A DNA stretch of 22,923 bases from a virus: IMG/VR virus record IMGVR_UViG_3300047284_000195, positions 1-22,923 of that record; one strand, written 5' to 3'. The translations under genes and the position numbers were made by a program. The notes under the pieces are model-generated. The model was given only the letters and a program-made list of their open reading frames with translations, searched no databases and was not told where the DNA came from. Below are positions 1 through 7,676 of this stretch, piece after piece; the stretch's first letter is position 1, and each line of letters opens with the position of its first letter.

Positions 1-1179
1 GCGTTTCATGCGTTGATGCCGTGCTGTGGCTCGCTGGAGGTGCTGCGATGGCGCGAGCACATGAAATGGGACCGACCGGATGGCGAGGTGTGGTGTGAGT
101 GTCCGGCGTGTGGTGAGCGAGTGGCGCAGCATCACAAGACAACGATGCTGCAAGGTGCAGTGTGGCGACCGACGGCTAGCGGTGATGGGCAGACAGCTGG
201 CTTTCACCTGCCGGGGTGGTATGCGCCGGCAGGATGGACATCATGGGAGCAGATCAGAGATGAGTTCCTGCGAGCGAAAGAGGATCCGCTGCTGCTCAAG
301 GGCTGGGTGAACAAGCGAGCGGCTGAGGCCTGGGAGGATGAGGCAGTGGCCAGGGTGAATGCTGATGGCCTGATGGCCAGGGTGGCAGAGGATAACTACC
401 AGCCGGGGATTGTGCCAGATGGTGCGCTGTTGCTACTGATGGCGGTTGATACGCAGGATACCTGGCTTGAGACTACGGTATGGGGATTTGGTGAGGGTGA
501 GGAATGCTGGAGGATATGGCATCAAAAGGTAGAGGGTGATCCGGCGGGGGATGAGGTGTGGCGGCAGATTGACACAATTCGGCGGACGGTATGGCCGCGA
601 GCGGATGGCGGCGAAATGACCGTCAAGCATTGCGCGGTGGATACCGGCGGCCACTTCACGCATGAGGCGTATGAGTACTGCCGGCGGAACGCTGGCGAAG
701 GTGTGGTGGCGATCAAGGGTGCCACAAACCGTAGTGCCCCAGCGCTAGGTAAGGGCAGCAAGGTGGACGTGAACTATCGCGGCAAGGTGATCAAGAATGG
801 CGTAACGCTATACATGGTGGGTGGTCATACGCTGAAGCGCACCATTTACGCAAGGCTGAAGAAGGAAGCCCCCGGAGCCGGCGCAATCCATTTCGATATG
901 GGCACGGATGAGGTGTATTTGAAGGGGCTTACGGCTGAAAGGTTGATTCCGAGAATGGTGAAGGGCTTTCAGGTGCTGGAGTGGCATAACCCCGCTGGTG
1001 CGCGAAACGAGCCGCTGGACATTCTGGTGTATTGCCTGGCGATGCTTGAGCTGGTGAAGCGTCGCTACAACCGTGCGACAATGTGGCAGCAGCTGGCGGC
1101 GCAGATCAACCACGCCCGAGAGAACAAGGGAGCGCCATCAATGGGCCGCCTATCTGCCTCAGGACGGTTTGGCGGTTAG
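1..1179 (+). CDS. Phage terminase large subunit, GpA family (5' partial)
   Basis: The reading frame is already open at base 1, so this is the C-terminal part of a protein that is usually 600-700 residues; about 392 codons remain. The large terminase cuts concatemeric phage DNA and pumps it into the prohead at the portal. What remains is the end of the motor domain plus the nuclease domain. A CxxC ribbon (CPACG near base 115) is followed by the family signature HLPGWYAP and SWEQI. The nuclease block carries AVDTQD (likely metal-binding Asp), then CAVDTGGHFTHEAYEYCRRN and the closing ARNEPLDILVY stretch, all hallmarks of lambda gpA-type enzymes. The first half of the expected Zn ribbon reads MPCCG rather than CPxCG. 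The gene ends 9 bases before the DUF6148-like joining gene. Family assignment is firm; the ATPase motifs lie outside the window. Confidence 0.95.
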   Translation, partial: AFHALMPCCGSLEVLRWREHMKWDRPDGEVWCECPACGERVAQHHKTTMLQGAVWRPTASGDGQTAGFHLPGWYAPAGWTSWEQIRDEFLRAKEDPLLLKGWVNKRAAEAWEDEAVARVNADGLMARVAEDNYQPGIVPDGALLLLMAVDTQDTWLETTVWGFGEGEECWRIWHQKVEGDPAGDEVWRQIDTIRRTVWPRADGGEMTVKHCAVDTGGHFTHEAYEYCRRNAGEGVVAIKGATNRSAPALGKGSKVDVNYRGKVIKNGVTLYMVGGHTLKRTIYARLKKEAPGAGAIHFDMGTDEVYLKGLTAERLIPRMVKGFQVLEWHNPAGARNEPLDILVYCLAMLELVKRRYNRATMWQQLAAQINHARENKGAPSMGRLSASGRFGG

Positions 1180-1188
1180 AATCACGGC

Positions 1189-1422
1189 ATGGCAGGAATC
1201 ACGCTAGAGCAGGCCACGGCACGGCTTCAGGTCTATCTAGACGCTGAGGCTGCGATTCTGGCGCGGCAGGAATACAGGATCGGTGATAGGTCTATGAAGT
1301 TCGCCGATCTGGCTGAGGTGCAAGCTGGTGTGGACATCTGGAATCGTAGGGTGCAGGAGCTGACCAACCGCAGCAGTGCCGGCGGGCGCGGCCGGTCGTT
1401 TACTCCGACCCCGAGGTGGTGA
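1189..1422 (+). CDS. DUF6148-like head-tail joining protein (gpW position)
   Basis: This 77-residue protein sits between terminase and portal, where lambda encodes gpW, the small protein that completes the portal vertex before tail attachment. The sequence has the pattern I recall for DUF6148: a helical N-terminus (ITLEQATARLQVYLDAE), then YRIGDRSM, then a second helix (FADLAEVQAGVDIWNRRVQE). The tail, rich in Arg, Gly and Ser, looks disordered. The start ATG has no strong Shine-Dalgarno sequence and may rely on coupling to the terminase stop 9 bases upstream. The stop TGA overlaps the portal ATG by one base. The joining role is inferred from position and family; a small terminase-accessory role cannot be excluded. 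Confidence 0.8.
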   Translation: MAGITLEQATARLQVYLDAEAAILARQEYRIGDRSMKFADLAEVQAGVDIWNRRVQELTNRSSAGGRGRSFTPTPRW

Positions 1423-2987
1423 TGAGCCGAAAGAAACGCCAACGGGCGGGCGCCCTGCAGGAGATCAACAGGCTGGCCCAGGGGCAGCCGATGGCGCTGG
1501 GCATGATGCAGGGCACCAGCCGGATGGCGGGCACAGCTCGATTCGCTGGCTGGCGGCCACCGCTGCGTGATGCCGACAGCGAAGCGCAGTACGAGCTGAA
1601 GGATCTACGCGCCTTCAGTAGCGACCTGGTGCGAACGGCGCCGGTGGCTAGCGGTGCGATTCAAAACAGGGTTTCATACATCGTCGGGACTGGCCTATCG
1701 CTACAGAGCCGTATTGATGTTGATGAGCTAGGGATAGGCGACGATCAGGCTAGTGATTGGCAGTCATTGGTTGAGCGTCGTTTCCGGTTGTGGGCAGGTT
1801 CACCGTTTGCGGATGCGATGGGTGAGCAGTGCTTTTATGAGTTGCAGGATCTGGTGATGCGCTCGCATGATGCGCGAGGTGATGTATTTGTGCTGCTGGC
1901 ACGAAAGCGTCGTAATGGCTGGCCATTCCAGCTGGTGCTGCAGGTCATTGAAGCCGATCGGGTCTGCAATCCTGATAACAGCATGAACACTGCCACGATG
2001 GTTGAAGGTGTCGAGCGTGGCGCTGATGGCGAACCGGTGGCGATCCATGTAGCGAAGCATCATCCCGGCCGTGTGATCCCTGGCGGCAAGAACGAATGGA
2101 CGCACATTCCAATTTACGGTAGTGGCGGTCGTCGGAATGTGCTTCATCTTAAAAAGATGGACAGGCCAGGTCAGACCAGGGGAATGCCACTACTGGCGCC
2201 GATCATTGCAACGATCAAGCAGCTTACGCGTTACAGCGATGCTGAGGTAGATGCTGCGGTGAACAGTGCAGCAATGGCGCTGTTTGCGACAATGGATAGC
2301 GAGGCGTTTAACGATATTTTGAGCGATGATGAAAGAGCGCAGATCATGAAATCTGCATCAGCGTGGGACGGCAATCTGGACAGCGGCAAGGTTATCAACC
2401 TGATGCCAGGTGAAAACATTGTGAGCCCTACGCCGGGGCGGCCCAATCCTAACTTTGAGCCATTCTTCGGCGCCATGGCTAGCCTGCTGGCCATGGGGTT
2501 GAACATGCCTAAGGAAGTGCTTTTGAAGGCGTTCAATAGCAGCTATTCAGCCAGCCGTGCTGCGCTGATGGATGCGTGGCGGACGTGGAAGATTGAGCGG
2601 GCATGGCTGACCCGCAGGTTATGCCAACCGGTGTACGAGGAATGGCTGGCGGATGCGGTTGCTGCCGGCATCATTCAAGCCGCTGGATTCTTTGCTGACC
2701 CGTTTGTGCGAGCTGCATGGTGTGGATCCAACTGGAGCGGCGATGGCCCCGGTGCATTGGATCCGAAGAAGGAAGCCGAGGCCATTGAGTTGCGCACTAA
2801 ATCTGGCGTCACCACGCTGGCAGAGGAAACTGTGGCGTACGACGGCGGCGACTGGGAGGCAAAGCACCGTCAGCGGGTGCGAGAGGTGGCGGATCGGCGA
2901 GCCGGCCAGCTGGAGGCAGAGCCTGCCCCTGCGGCTCCGGCCACTACTCCACCATCTGATGATGACGACGATTCCGACACTGATTAG
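1422..2987 (+). CDS. Phage portal protein, lambda gpB family
   Basis: The portal forms the dodecameric ring at one head vertex through which DNA enters and leaves. The protein has 521 residues from the ATG at 1422, a normal size for the lambda portal family (Phage_portal_2). Diagnostic stretches are SDLVRTAPVASGAIQNRVSY followed by IVGTGL near residues 68-92, and MPKEVLLKAFNSSYSASRAA near residue 362, followed by an aromatic-basic helix (DAWRTWKIERAWLTRR). The C-terminus is Pro/Ala-rich and ends in an acidic run (DDDDDSDTD), probably disordered. I chose ATG 1422 over the in-frame GTGs at 1416 and 1419 because GAGG at 1413-1416 lies five bases ahead of it, and because it gives a one-base overlap with the previous stop. 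Confidence 0.95.
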   Translation: MSRKKRQRAGALQEINRLAQGQPMALGMMQGTSRMAGTARFAGWRPPLRDADSEAQYELKDLRAFSSDLVRTAPVASGAIQNRVSYIVGTGLSLQSRIDVDELGIGDDQASDWQSLVERRFRLWAGSPFADAMGEQCFYELQDLVMRSHDARGDVFVLLARKRRNGWPFQLVLQVIEADRVCNPDNSMNTATMVEGVERGADGEPVAIHVAKHHPGRVIPGGKNEWTHIPIYGSGGRRNVLHLKKMDRPGQTRGMPLLAPIIATIKQLTRYSDAEVDAAVNSAAMALFATMDSEAFNDILSDDERAQIMKSASAWDGNLDSGKVINLMPGENIVSPTPGRPNPNFEPFFGAMASLLAMGLNMPKEVLLKAFNSSYSASRAALMDAWRTWKIERAWLTRRLCQPVYEEWLADAVAAGIIQAAGFFADPFVRAAWCGSNWSGDGPGALDPKKEAEAIELRTKSGVTTLAEETVAYDGGDWEAKHRQRVREVADRRAGQLEAEPAPAAPATTPPSDDDDDSDTD

Positions 2988-2996
2988 GATGATGCC

Positions 2997-4334
2997 ATGA
3001 CTGTTCTCGACGTTCTCAATTCGCCCTGGGCGATCACGCCCGACCGCTTGGAATCCATCCATGCGATCTATGCCGCCCGCCTGCGGGGGGAAGACCCGGA
3101 CTTGGCCGGCATTGAAGCGAGGATCGGCCGACCGCTGCAGAATGAGCCGCAGGGGTACGAGGTGCGCGATGGCGTGGCCCTGGTGCCATTGCGCGGCGTG
3201 CTGGCCCAGCGGATGAATCTGATGTCAAACATCAGCGGCGGAACCAGCACGGAACTGTTCGCCCGCGACATTCGCCAGGCCGCTGAGGATCCGGCGGTGG
3301 CATCAATCATCGTGATGGCAGACACCCCCGGTGGAGCGGTGGCAGGTACGCAGGCTGCAGCGGATGTAGTGCGCAGCGTGCGTGGGGTTAAACCCATTGC
3401 GACCTATGCCGAGGGGCTGATGGCCAGCGCGGGGGTGTGGATTGGCACCGCAACCGACCTGGTGGTGCTGGCTGATGGTGCAACTCAGGTTGGCAGCATT
3501 GGTGTTGTGGCAACCCACACCGACGTTTCACAGCGGGAGGAGCAACTGGGGATCAAGACCACTGAGATTGTGGCCGGGCGATACAAGCGTGCGGCATCGC
3601 AGTATGGCCCGCTGACCGAAACAGGCCGCGAAACAATCCAAGAGCAGGTTGATTATCTCTATGGTCTGTTCGTTGCTGATGTGGCACAGAATCGCGGAGT
3701 AAGCGTTGAGGCAGTGCTGGAGAACATGGCAGATGGACGGATGTTCATTGGCCAGCAGGCTGTAGACGCCGGAATCGCCGACAGTATTGGTACACTGGAG
3801 GGGTTAATCGCCACAATGAACGCTCGCGCATCTACGGCGCGACCCTCTACCCCTGTCCGTTCCTCCGTTTCTCCCATGAACCCGTCCGAACTGGCTGCTG
3901 AATGGGCAGCCGAGAATCCCGAGGCAGCGGCGGTGCTGCGTGCCGAGGGTCGCGTTGAAGGCGCGATGGGCGAGCGCGACCGCATCGCGGCCGTTCGTTC
4001 CCAGTCTCTGCCTGGCCACGAAGCCCTGATTGAGCAACTGGCGGCCGATGGCCACACCACCGGCCCTGAGGCCGCCATGGCTGTGGTTGCCGCTGAGGCG
4101 GCCCTGCGACAGGAGCAGGCGCAAGCCCGCCAGGATGATGCCATCGAACCGGTGGCATTTGCCCCCGCCCCTGATGGCCTCGAATCCGAGCCGGCGGCGC
4201 AAGCTGCTGAGGTGAATGCCCACGAGCTGGCCGCCCGCGCCCGCAAGATCGTGGCTGATGCCAAGGCCAACGGTGAGGTGATCACCGTTCCCAATGCTGT
4301 GGCGCAAGCCCGGCGCGAACTTACCACCGCCTGA
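2997..4334 (+). CDS. S49 capsid maturation protease fused to scaffold-like domain (lambda gpC/Nu3 type)
   Basis: This 445-residue protein combines a serine protease of the S49 (SppA/lambda gpC) family with a scaffold-like tail. The protease trims head proteins inside the prohead. Visible landmarks are the DTPGG oxyanion loop (residues 109-113), likely nucleophile Ser144 in LMASAGVWIG, and likely general base Lys197 in AGRYKRA. From about residue 294 the sequence becomes Ala/Glu-rich and helical (NPSELAAEWAAENPEAAAVL), typical of a scaffold that shapes the shell and is then degraded. In lambda the scaffold Nu3 is made separately from an internal start in gene C; here in-frame ATGs occur at 3816 (M274) and 3876 (M294). 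AGGA at 2986-2989, overlapping the portal stop, serves the chosen start. Confidence 0.93.
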   Translation: MTVLDVLNSPWAITPDRLESIHAIYAARLRGEDPDLAGIEARIGRPLQNEPQGYEVRDGVALVPLRGVLAQRMNLMSNISGGTSTELFARDIRQAAEDPAVASIIVMADTPGGAVAGTQAAADVVRSVRGVKPIATYAEGLMASAGVWIGTATDLVVLADGATQVGSIGVVATHTDVSQREEQLGIKTTEIVAGRYKRAASQYGPLTETGRETIQEQVDYLYGLFVADVAQNRGVSVEAVLENMADGRMFIGQQAVDAGIADSIGTLEGLIATMNARASTARPSTPVRSSVSPMNPSELAAEWAAENPEAAAVLRAEGRVEGAMGERDRIAAVRSQSLPGHEALIEQLAADGHTTGPEAAMAVVAAEAALRQEQAQARQDDAIEPVAFAPAPDGLESEPAAQAAEVNAHELAARARKIVADAKANGEVITVPNAVAQARRELTTA

Positions 4335-4347
4335 GGAGGGCTGATCC

Positions 4348-4740
4348 ATGACGATGCGCAACCAAGGACTCATCAAAACCTTCAACGCCGGGGCATCGGT
4401 CAATCCGAGCCGGTTTGTGAAGTTTGATGCTGACGATCGAACCGTGATTCAAGCCGCCGCCGCTGGCGATTTGGTGATCGGCGTTTCTGATTCCAACCCG
4501 AACGGCACAGCCGCCGCCACCGGTGAGCGTGTGGATGTCGTGCTGACTGACGTGGTTTCGGTCACCTACGGCGGCAACGTGACCCGCGGCCAGCTGGTGA
4601 TCAGCAACGCCAGCGGCCAGGCCATTGCGGCCACCGCCGCCGCCGGCACGAATGTTCGCGTCGCTGGTGTGGCGATGGTGTCGGGTGTGTCCGGCGATCT
4701 GGGAGCTGTGCTCCTGAGCCCTGGCTCCTTCCAGGGTTGA
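4348..4740 (+). CDS. Head decoration / capsid cement protein (DUF2190-like)
   Basis: This 130-residue Ala/Gly/Val-rich protein lies between protease-scaffold and major capsid gene, the position of lambda gpD, which locks onto the expanded shell and stabilises it against DNA pressure. The pattern is that of DUF2190-like cement proteins: an opening stretch on staying constant (AGASVNPSRFVKFDADDRTV), then GDLVIGVSD, GERVDVVLTDVVSVTYGG, and AGVAMVSG, i.e. a beta-rich small barrel. A strong Shine-Dalgarno (GGAGGG at 4335-4340) sits seven bases ahead of the ATG, matching a protein needed in hundreds of copies. The assignment rests on fold-like pattern and position rather than a catalytic motif. Confidence 0.85.
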   Translation: MTMRNQGLIKTFNAGASVNPSRFVKFDADDRTVIQAAAAGDLVIGVSDSNPNGTAAATGERVDVVLTDVVSVTYGGNVTRGQLVISNASGQAIAATAAAGTNVRVAGVAMVSGVSGDLGAVLLSPGSFQG

Positions 4741-4761
4741 CCTATCTATTCGTTGACCCTT

Positions 4762-4768
4762 TGAGGTG
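4762..4768 (+). promoter_or_regulatory. Strong ribosome binding site of the major capsid gene
   Basis: GAGGTGA lies five bases ahead of the capsid ATG at 4774 in the only short gap (33 bases) of the head module. It and the GGAGGG before the decoration gene are the best-placed strong sites seen in the head module, consistent with high expression of the two shell proteins. No promoter or terminator was recognised in the gap. Confidence 0.7.
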
Positions 4769-4773
4769 ACCCC

Positions 4774-5736
4774 ATGGCAAACATGAACTTTCCATTTCCG
4801 ATTCAGCAGGAGCTGACGGCAATCACGCTGGCGTACACCAACCGCAGCCTGATTGCCGACCTGGTGCTCCCCCGTACTCCCGTGCCTGCGCGTGAGTTCA
4901 AGTGGCTGCAGATGAACAAAGATCAGATGTTCACTGTGCCCGAGACGATGGTGGGCCGCAAAGGCCAGCCAAATGAGGTTGAGTTTGGCGGCACCGAGGT
5001 GGCCGGGTTCGTTCGGGACTATGGCCTCGATGATGTGGTGCCTCAGGAGGATCTGGACAGCGCCCCTGCTGGTTACGACCCGCTGGGCACTGCCGTGACC
5101 GGCATCTCCGAACTGATCGCCTTGGACCGTGAGAAGCGCGTGGCTGATCTGGTGTTCGGCCTGAACACCTATCCTGCCGCCAACCGCGTGACCCTGAGCG
5201 GCACCAGCCAGTGGAGCGACTACACCAACTCGGATCCGTACAGCGCGATCATGTCCGCGTTGGATGGAATGCTGATGCGGCCCAACCGTGCCGTGATCGG
5301 TCGGCTGGCATTCTCCAAGCTGCGGGTCCATCCGAAGATCACCGCCGCCCTGGCCCCCAGCACCACCGGTAACACCGCCACGGTGAACGCCTTGGGTGCT
5401 CCGGCGACCGCTCAGGCGATTGCTGATCTGCTTGAGCTGGATGAGATCATCATCGGTGAGGCATTCATCAATACTGCCAAGCCGGGCCAGACTGCAACCC
5501 TCAGCCGTTGCTGGGGTAAGCACATGGCATTCCTTCACCAGAACCCGGTGGCCACGATTCGCGGCAATGCCGTGACCTTTGGGTTTACGGCCGAGTACGG
5601 CAACCGTGTGGCCGGCAGCATCCCCGAGCCGAAGGTGGGCCTCCGCGGCGCTCAGCGCGTCCGGGTGGGTGAGAGCGTCAGCGAGCTGGTGGTGGCCTCC
5701 GACGTGGGGTACTTCTTCCAGAACGTGGTGGCCTGA
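4774..5736 (+). CDS. Major capsid protein (gpE-type, HK97 fold expected)
   Basis: The 320-residue protein forms the icosahedral shell. It matches a common family of siphophage capsid proteins: FPIQQELTAITLAYTNRSLI, then ADLVLPRTPVPAREFKW, then VGRKGQPNEVEF and RDYGLDDVVPQEDLDSAPAG followed by YDPLGTAV, and later LSGTSQWSDYTNSDP and RPNRAVIGR. The HK97 fold is expected from the family and is not directly visible. Position after the decoration gene agrees. The stop is followed three bases later by the next small gene, and a perfect 7-bp hairpin lies 28 bases downstream. Length is normal and there is no sign of disruption. Confidence 0.94.
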   Translation: MANMNFPFPIQQELTAITLAYTNRSLIADLVLPRTPVPAREFKWLQMNKDQMFTVPETMVGRKGQPNEVEFGGTEVAGFVRDYGLDDVVPQEDLDSAPAGYDPLGTAVTGISELIALDREKRVADLVFGLNTYPAANRVTLSGTSQWSDYTNSDPYSAIMSALDGMLMRPNRAVIGRLAFSKLRVHPKITAALAPSTTGNTATVNALGAPATAQAIADLLELDEIIIGEAFINTAKPGQTATLSRCWGKHMAFLHQNPVATIRGNAVTFGFTAEYGNRVAGSIPEPKVGLRGAQRVRVGESVSELVVASDVGYFFQNVVA

Positions 5737-5738
5737 TC

Positions 5739-5906
5739 ATGGCCAAGCACAGGGTAGTGATGGGCCCCGTCGATCATGACGGGGTGGTTTACCAGGAAGG
5801 CGAGGAGCTTTCACTGATCGATGATGCCGCCGCCGCTTTGCTGGCGCTTGGTATCATTGAAGCAGTTGAGGGTCGCCGCAGCCGGGTGAGCGCCGATGCT
5901 GATTGA
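5739..5906 (+). CDS. Small conserved phage protein (DUF7210-like), 55 aa
   Basis: This ORF begins two bases after the capsid stop and overlaps the connector gene by 11 bases. It encodes 55 residues starting MAKHRVVMGPVDHDGVVYQE. The pattern of a His-Asp-Gly turn, YQEGEEL, then SLIDDAAAALLALGIIEAVE, is what I recall from small proteins (DUF7210-like) next to capsid genes in many tailed phages: a short beta hairpin followed by a helix that ends in a G-x-I-E turn. No function is known to me; a role in head completion is only a guess from position. The ATG depends on coupling with the capsid stop. It is short, but conserved pattern, spacing and coding style support it. Confidence 0.78.
   Translation: MAKHRVVMGPVDHDGVVYQEGEELSLIDDAAAALLALGIIEAVEGRRSRVSADAD
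5765..5784 (+). other. Perfect inverted repeat just downstream of the capsid gene
   Basis: CCCCGTC (5765-5771) and GACGGGG (5778-5784) are perfectly complementary across the six-base loop GATCAT. The hairpin lies inside the small 55-residue gene, 28 bases after the capsid stop. It is not followed by a T tract, so it is a poor intrinsic terminator; it could stabilise or delimit the capsid message, or be a chance result of the codons for PVDHDG. Confidence 0.55.
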
Positions 5907-6258
5907 GGATCTATCGATCTTCTTGGCAGATTTTGCCAAGCCTGTTAGCGCCAATGGCGTTAGCGGGCTTGGCATTTTGGATGCACCTGGCGAGTATGTA
6001 TCAGAAGGTCGAGCGATCTCTGATGAGTATGTGCTGAGGGTAAAGGCATCAGATTTTGGCACACTTGCCTATGGCGATAGTGTGACGGTTGACGGCCAGG
6101 CTTTCACGGTGAGAGAGGCACCATTGAAGATAGGTGATGGTGTGTTCTGCCTGGTGCTGCTGACGCTGGCAACGGTGGTTGCTCTGTCGCGGCTGCTGAT
6201 GGAGGATGGATCGTTTCTGCTGCTGGAAGACGGCGGCTATCTGTTGCTGGAGTCGTAA
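5896..6258 (+). CDS. Head-tail connector protein (lambda gpFII-like) with C-terminal LLxEDG repeat
   Basis: The first ~92 residues resemble small head-tail joining proteins of the lambda gpFII / Gifsy-2 type: a short helix (LSIFLADFAKPV), then beta strands around GLGILDAPGEYVSEGRAIS, VLRVKASDFGTL and YGDSVTVDGQAFTVREAP. These proteins sit at the head neck and receive the tail. The last ~22 residues are different: three near-repeats RLLMEDGSF, LLLEDGGY, LLLES (residues 99-120), an add-on seen at the ends of some other phage structural proteins. The start ATG has GGGTGAG at 5884-5890, five bases upstream. The stop TAA shares a base with the next gene's ATG. Function is inferred from position plus sequence pattern. 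Confidence 0.72.
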   Translation: MLIEDLSIFLADFAKPVSANGVSGLGILDAPGEYVSEGRAISDEYVLRVKASDFGTLAYGDSVTVDGQAFTVREAPLKIGDGVFCLVLLTLATVVALSRLLMEDGSFLLLEDGGYLLLES

Positions 6259-7670
6259 TGGCTGATCAGAAACTCTCACAGCTGACAGCGGCGACGACAC
6301 CGCTCACCGGGACAGAGAGCGTTTATGTAGTGCAGAGCGCAACGAGCCGGAAGACGACGACCCAGGCAATCGCCGCCCTGGCGCCCGGCACGGACCTCAC
6401 CTACACCGCTGCGACCCGGACGCTGGCCAGCAGCACCGGCGCCGATGTGGTGCTGCCGGAGGCAACGTCAACCGATGCCGGACTGCAGAGTGCAGTGGAC
6501 AAGGCGAAGCTTGACAGCATCACGGTTGATCGAGCTGACCTGACCGTTGCTGAGGTGCGCAACACCAGCGGAGTGCAGATTCCGAAAGGTGCGCCAGTTT
6601 ATGTGACTGGCAGTAGCGGTACGGTCAAAACGGTAGCCATGGCCGATGCGTCGGCGGAGGCCACGGCAGCGAACACGCTCGGCCTGGCGCTGACGGCGAT
6701 CGACCACAACAGCAACGGATTGATTGTCACTGAGGGCCCACTGGATGGGGTGAACACCTCGACGCTGACCGAGGGCGCCCTGGTGTTCCTGTCGGAGACG
6801 ACGGGGGCCCTGACTTCTACCCGCCCAATCCCTCCTGCCCATGGGGTGGTGATCGGCTGGTGCGTGAAACAGGGTGCCGGCACCGCCGGGATTCTCTACG
6901 TCAAAGTAGATAACGGCCAGGAGATTGATGAGCTCCACGACGTGCTGATCACCAACCCGGTAACGGGGCAGGTGCTGCGGCGTGCTGCTGATGGGTTGTG
7001 GAAGAACCACACGCTGACGGCTGGCGATGTTGGTGCAGACCCTGCTGGCACCGCATCGGCGGCGGTCAGTGCGCACGTTGCAGCAGCTGACCCTCACCCC
7101 GGCTATCTGACCGCTGCTGAGGGCAATGCCGCTTATGCCACCGCTGCGCAGGGTGCGCTGGCTGCTACGGCTGTCCAGCCTGGTGCAATCGGCAGCAGCG
7201 GCCTGACGATGGGCGCCGGCCTGCTGGGGCGTGAGACCGGCACGGGGGCGATCGGGACATTCTCAATTGGCAGCGGCCTGGCTGTGGTTGGCGGCGCGCT
7301 GGTGGTCACAGCCGGCGGCACGGGCACTGATCTGAGCTACACAGCCGCCAGCCGAACGCTGGCCAGCTCGACGGGTGCTGATGCGGTGCTGCCGCTGATG
7401 AGCAGCACCGAGGCGGGTCTGGTGCCCGCCAGCGGCGGCGGGACGACCAACTTTCTGCGAGCTGATGGCACGTTTGCGACACCACCTGGTGCCGGATTGG
7501 GACCACCATCCGGCGGAATAGATCGCGTGTTGATTTGGGACGAAAGTCAGCAGGCATGGGTGCCAGGTAGTGTTGGTGCCGGCCTGGAGATCACCGGCAC
7601 TACACTGTCGGCCACCAGTGGCGTATCAAGTCCTGGCGGCAATCTCTATCTGTACAACAACTTTGTGTGA
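6258..7670 (+). CDS. Fibre-like structural protein with internal duplication
   Basis: This 470-residue protein looks like a phage fibre or appendage. The N-terminus (MADQKLSQLTAATTPLTGTE) is a common fibre opening. Low-complexity Ala/Gly/Thr/Ser runs dominate, and fibre hallmarks are present: HVAAADPHPGYLTAAEGNAA (273-292), AAQGALAATAVQPGAIGSSG (296-315) and NFLRADGTFATPP (398-410). The middle (~95-220) is beta-rich, like a cargo or trimer domain. Residues 45-76 and 357-388 are near-identical copies (TDLTYTAATRTLASSTGAD versus TDLSYTAASRTLASSTGAD), framing the middle. No enzyme motif is seen. It overlaps the connector stop by one base. Its location, between head connector and tail terminator, is unusual for a fibre; it could be a head or neck fibre rather than a tail-tip fibre. 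Confidence 0.75.
   Translation: MADQKLSQLTAATTPLTGTESVYVVQSATSRKTTTQAIAALAPGTDLTYTAATRTLASSTGADVVLPEATSTDAGLQSAVDKAKLDSITVDRADLTVAEVRNTSGVQIPKGAPVYVTGSSGTVKTVAMADASAEATAANTLGLALTAIDHNSNGLIVTEGPLDGVNTSTLTEGALVFLSETTGALTSTRPIPPAHGVVIGWCVKQGAGTAGILYVKVDNGQEIDELHDVLITNPVTGQVLRRAADGLWKNHTLTAGDVGADPAGTASAAVSAHVAAADPHPGYLTAAEGNAAYATAAQGALAATAVQPGAIGSSGLTMGAGLLGRETGTGAIGTFSIGSGLAVVGGALVVTAGGTGTDLSYTAASRTLASSTGADAVLPLMSSTEAGLVPASGGGTTNFLRADGTFATPPGAGLGPPSGGIDRVLIWDESQQAWVPGSVGAGLEITGTTLSATSGVSSPGGNLYLYNNFV
6390..6485 (+). repeat. Internal repeat copy 1 of the fibre-like gene (32 codons)
   Basis: Encodes residues 45-76 of the fibre-like protein. It pairs with the copy at 7326-7421; 24 or more of 32 residues agree, including the run RTLASSTGAD. 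Such copies in fibres often mark trimer-forming beta units or past recombination. Confidence 0.85.
7326..7421 (+). repeat. Internal repeat copy 2 of the fibre-like gene (32 codons)
   Basis: Encodes residues 357-388, the second copy of the unit at 6390-6485. The two copies differ at DNA level (for example ACCTACACCGCTGCG versus AGCTACACAGCCGCC), so the duplication is not brand new. Confidence 0.85.
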
Positions 7671-7676
7671 AGTATC

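Noticed and set aside
1416-1421. GTG starts for the portal gene
   Set aside because: The GAGG site at 1413-1416 overlaps the first GTG; ATG 1422 has correct spacing and a stop-start overlap.
3659-4327. 222-codon minus-strand frame opposite the protease-scaffold gene
   Set aside because: Ser/Ala/Arg-rich translation typical of an antisense shadow; no ribosome site or family pattern.
4321-5538. 405-codon open frame on the minus strand opposite the decoration and capsid genes
   Set aside because: It mirrors two convincing + strand genes, its protein is His/Gly/Gln-rich without recognisable domains, and such long antisense frames are common opposite GC-rich, codon-biased genes.
5765-5790. Intrinsic terminator after the capsid gene
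   Set aside because: The stem is good but is followed by TGGTTTACC rather than a T tract, and it lies inside a coding sequence.
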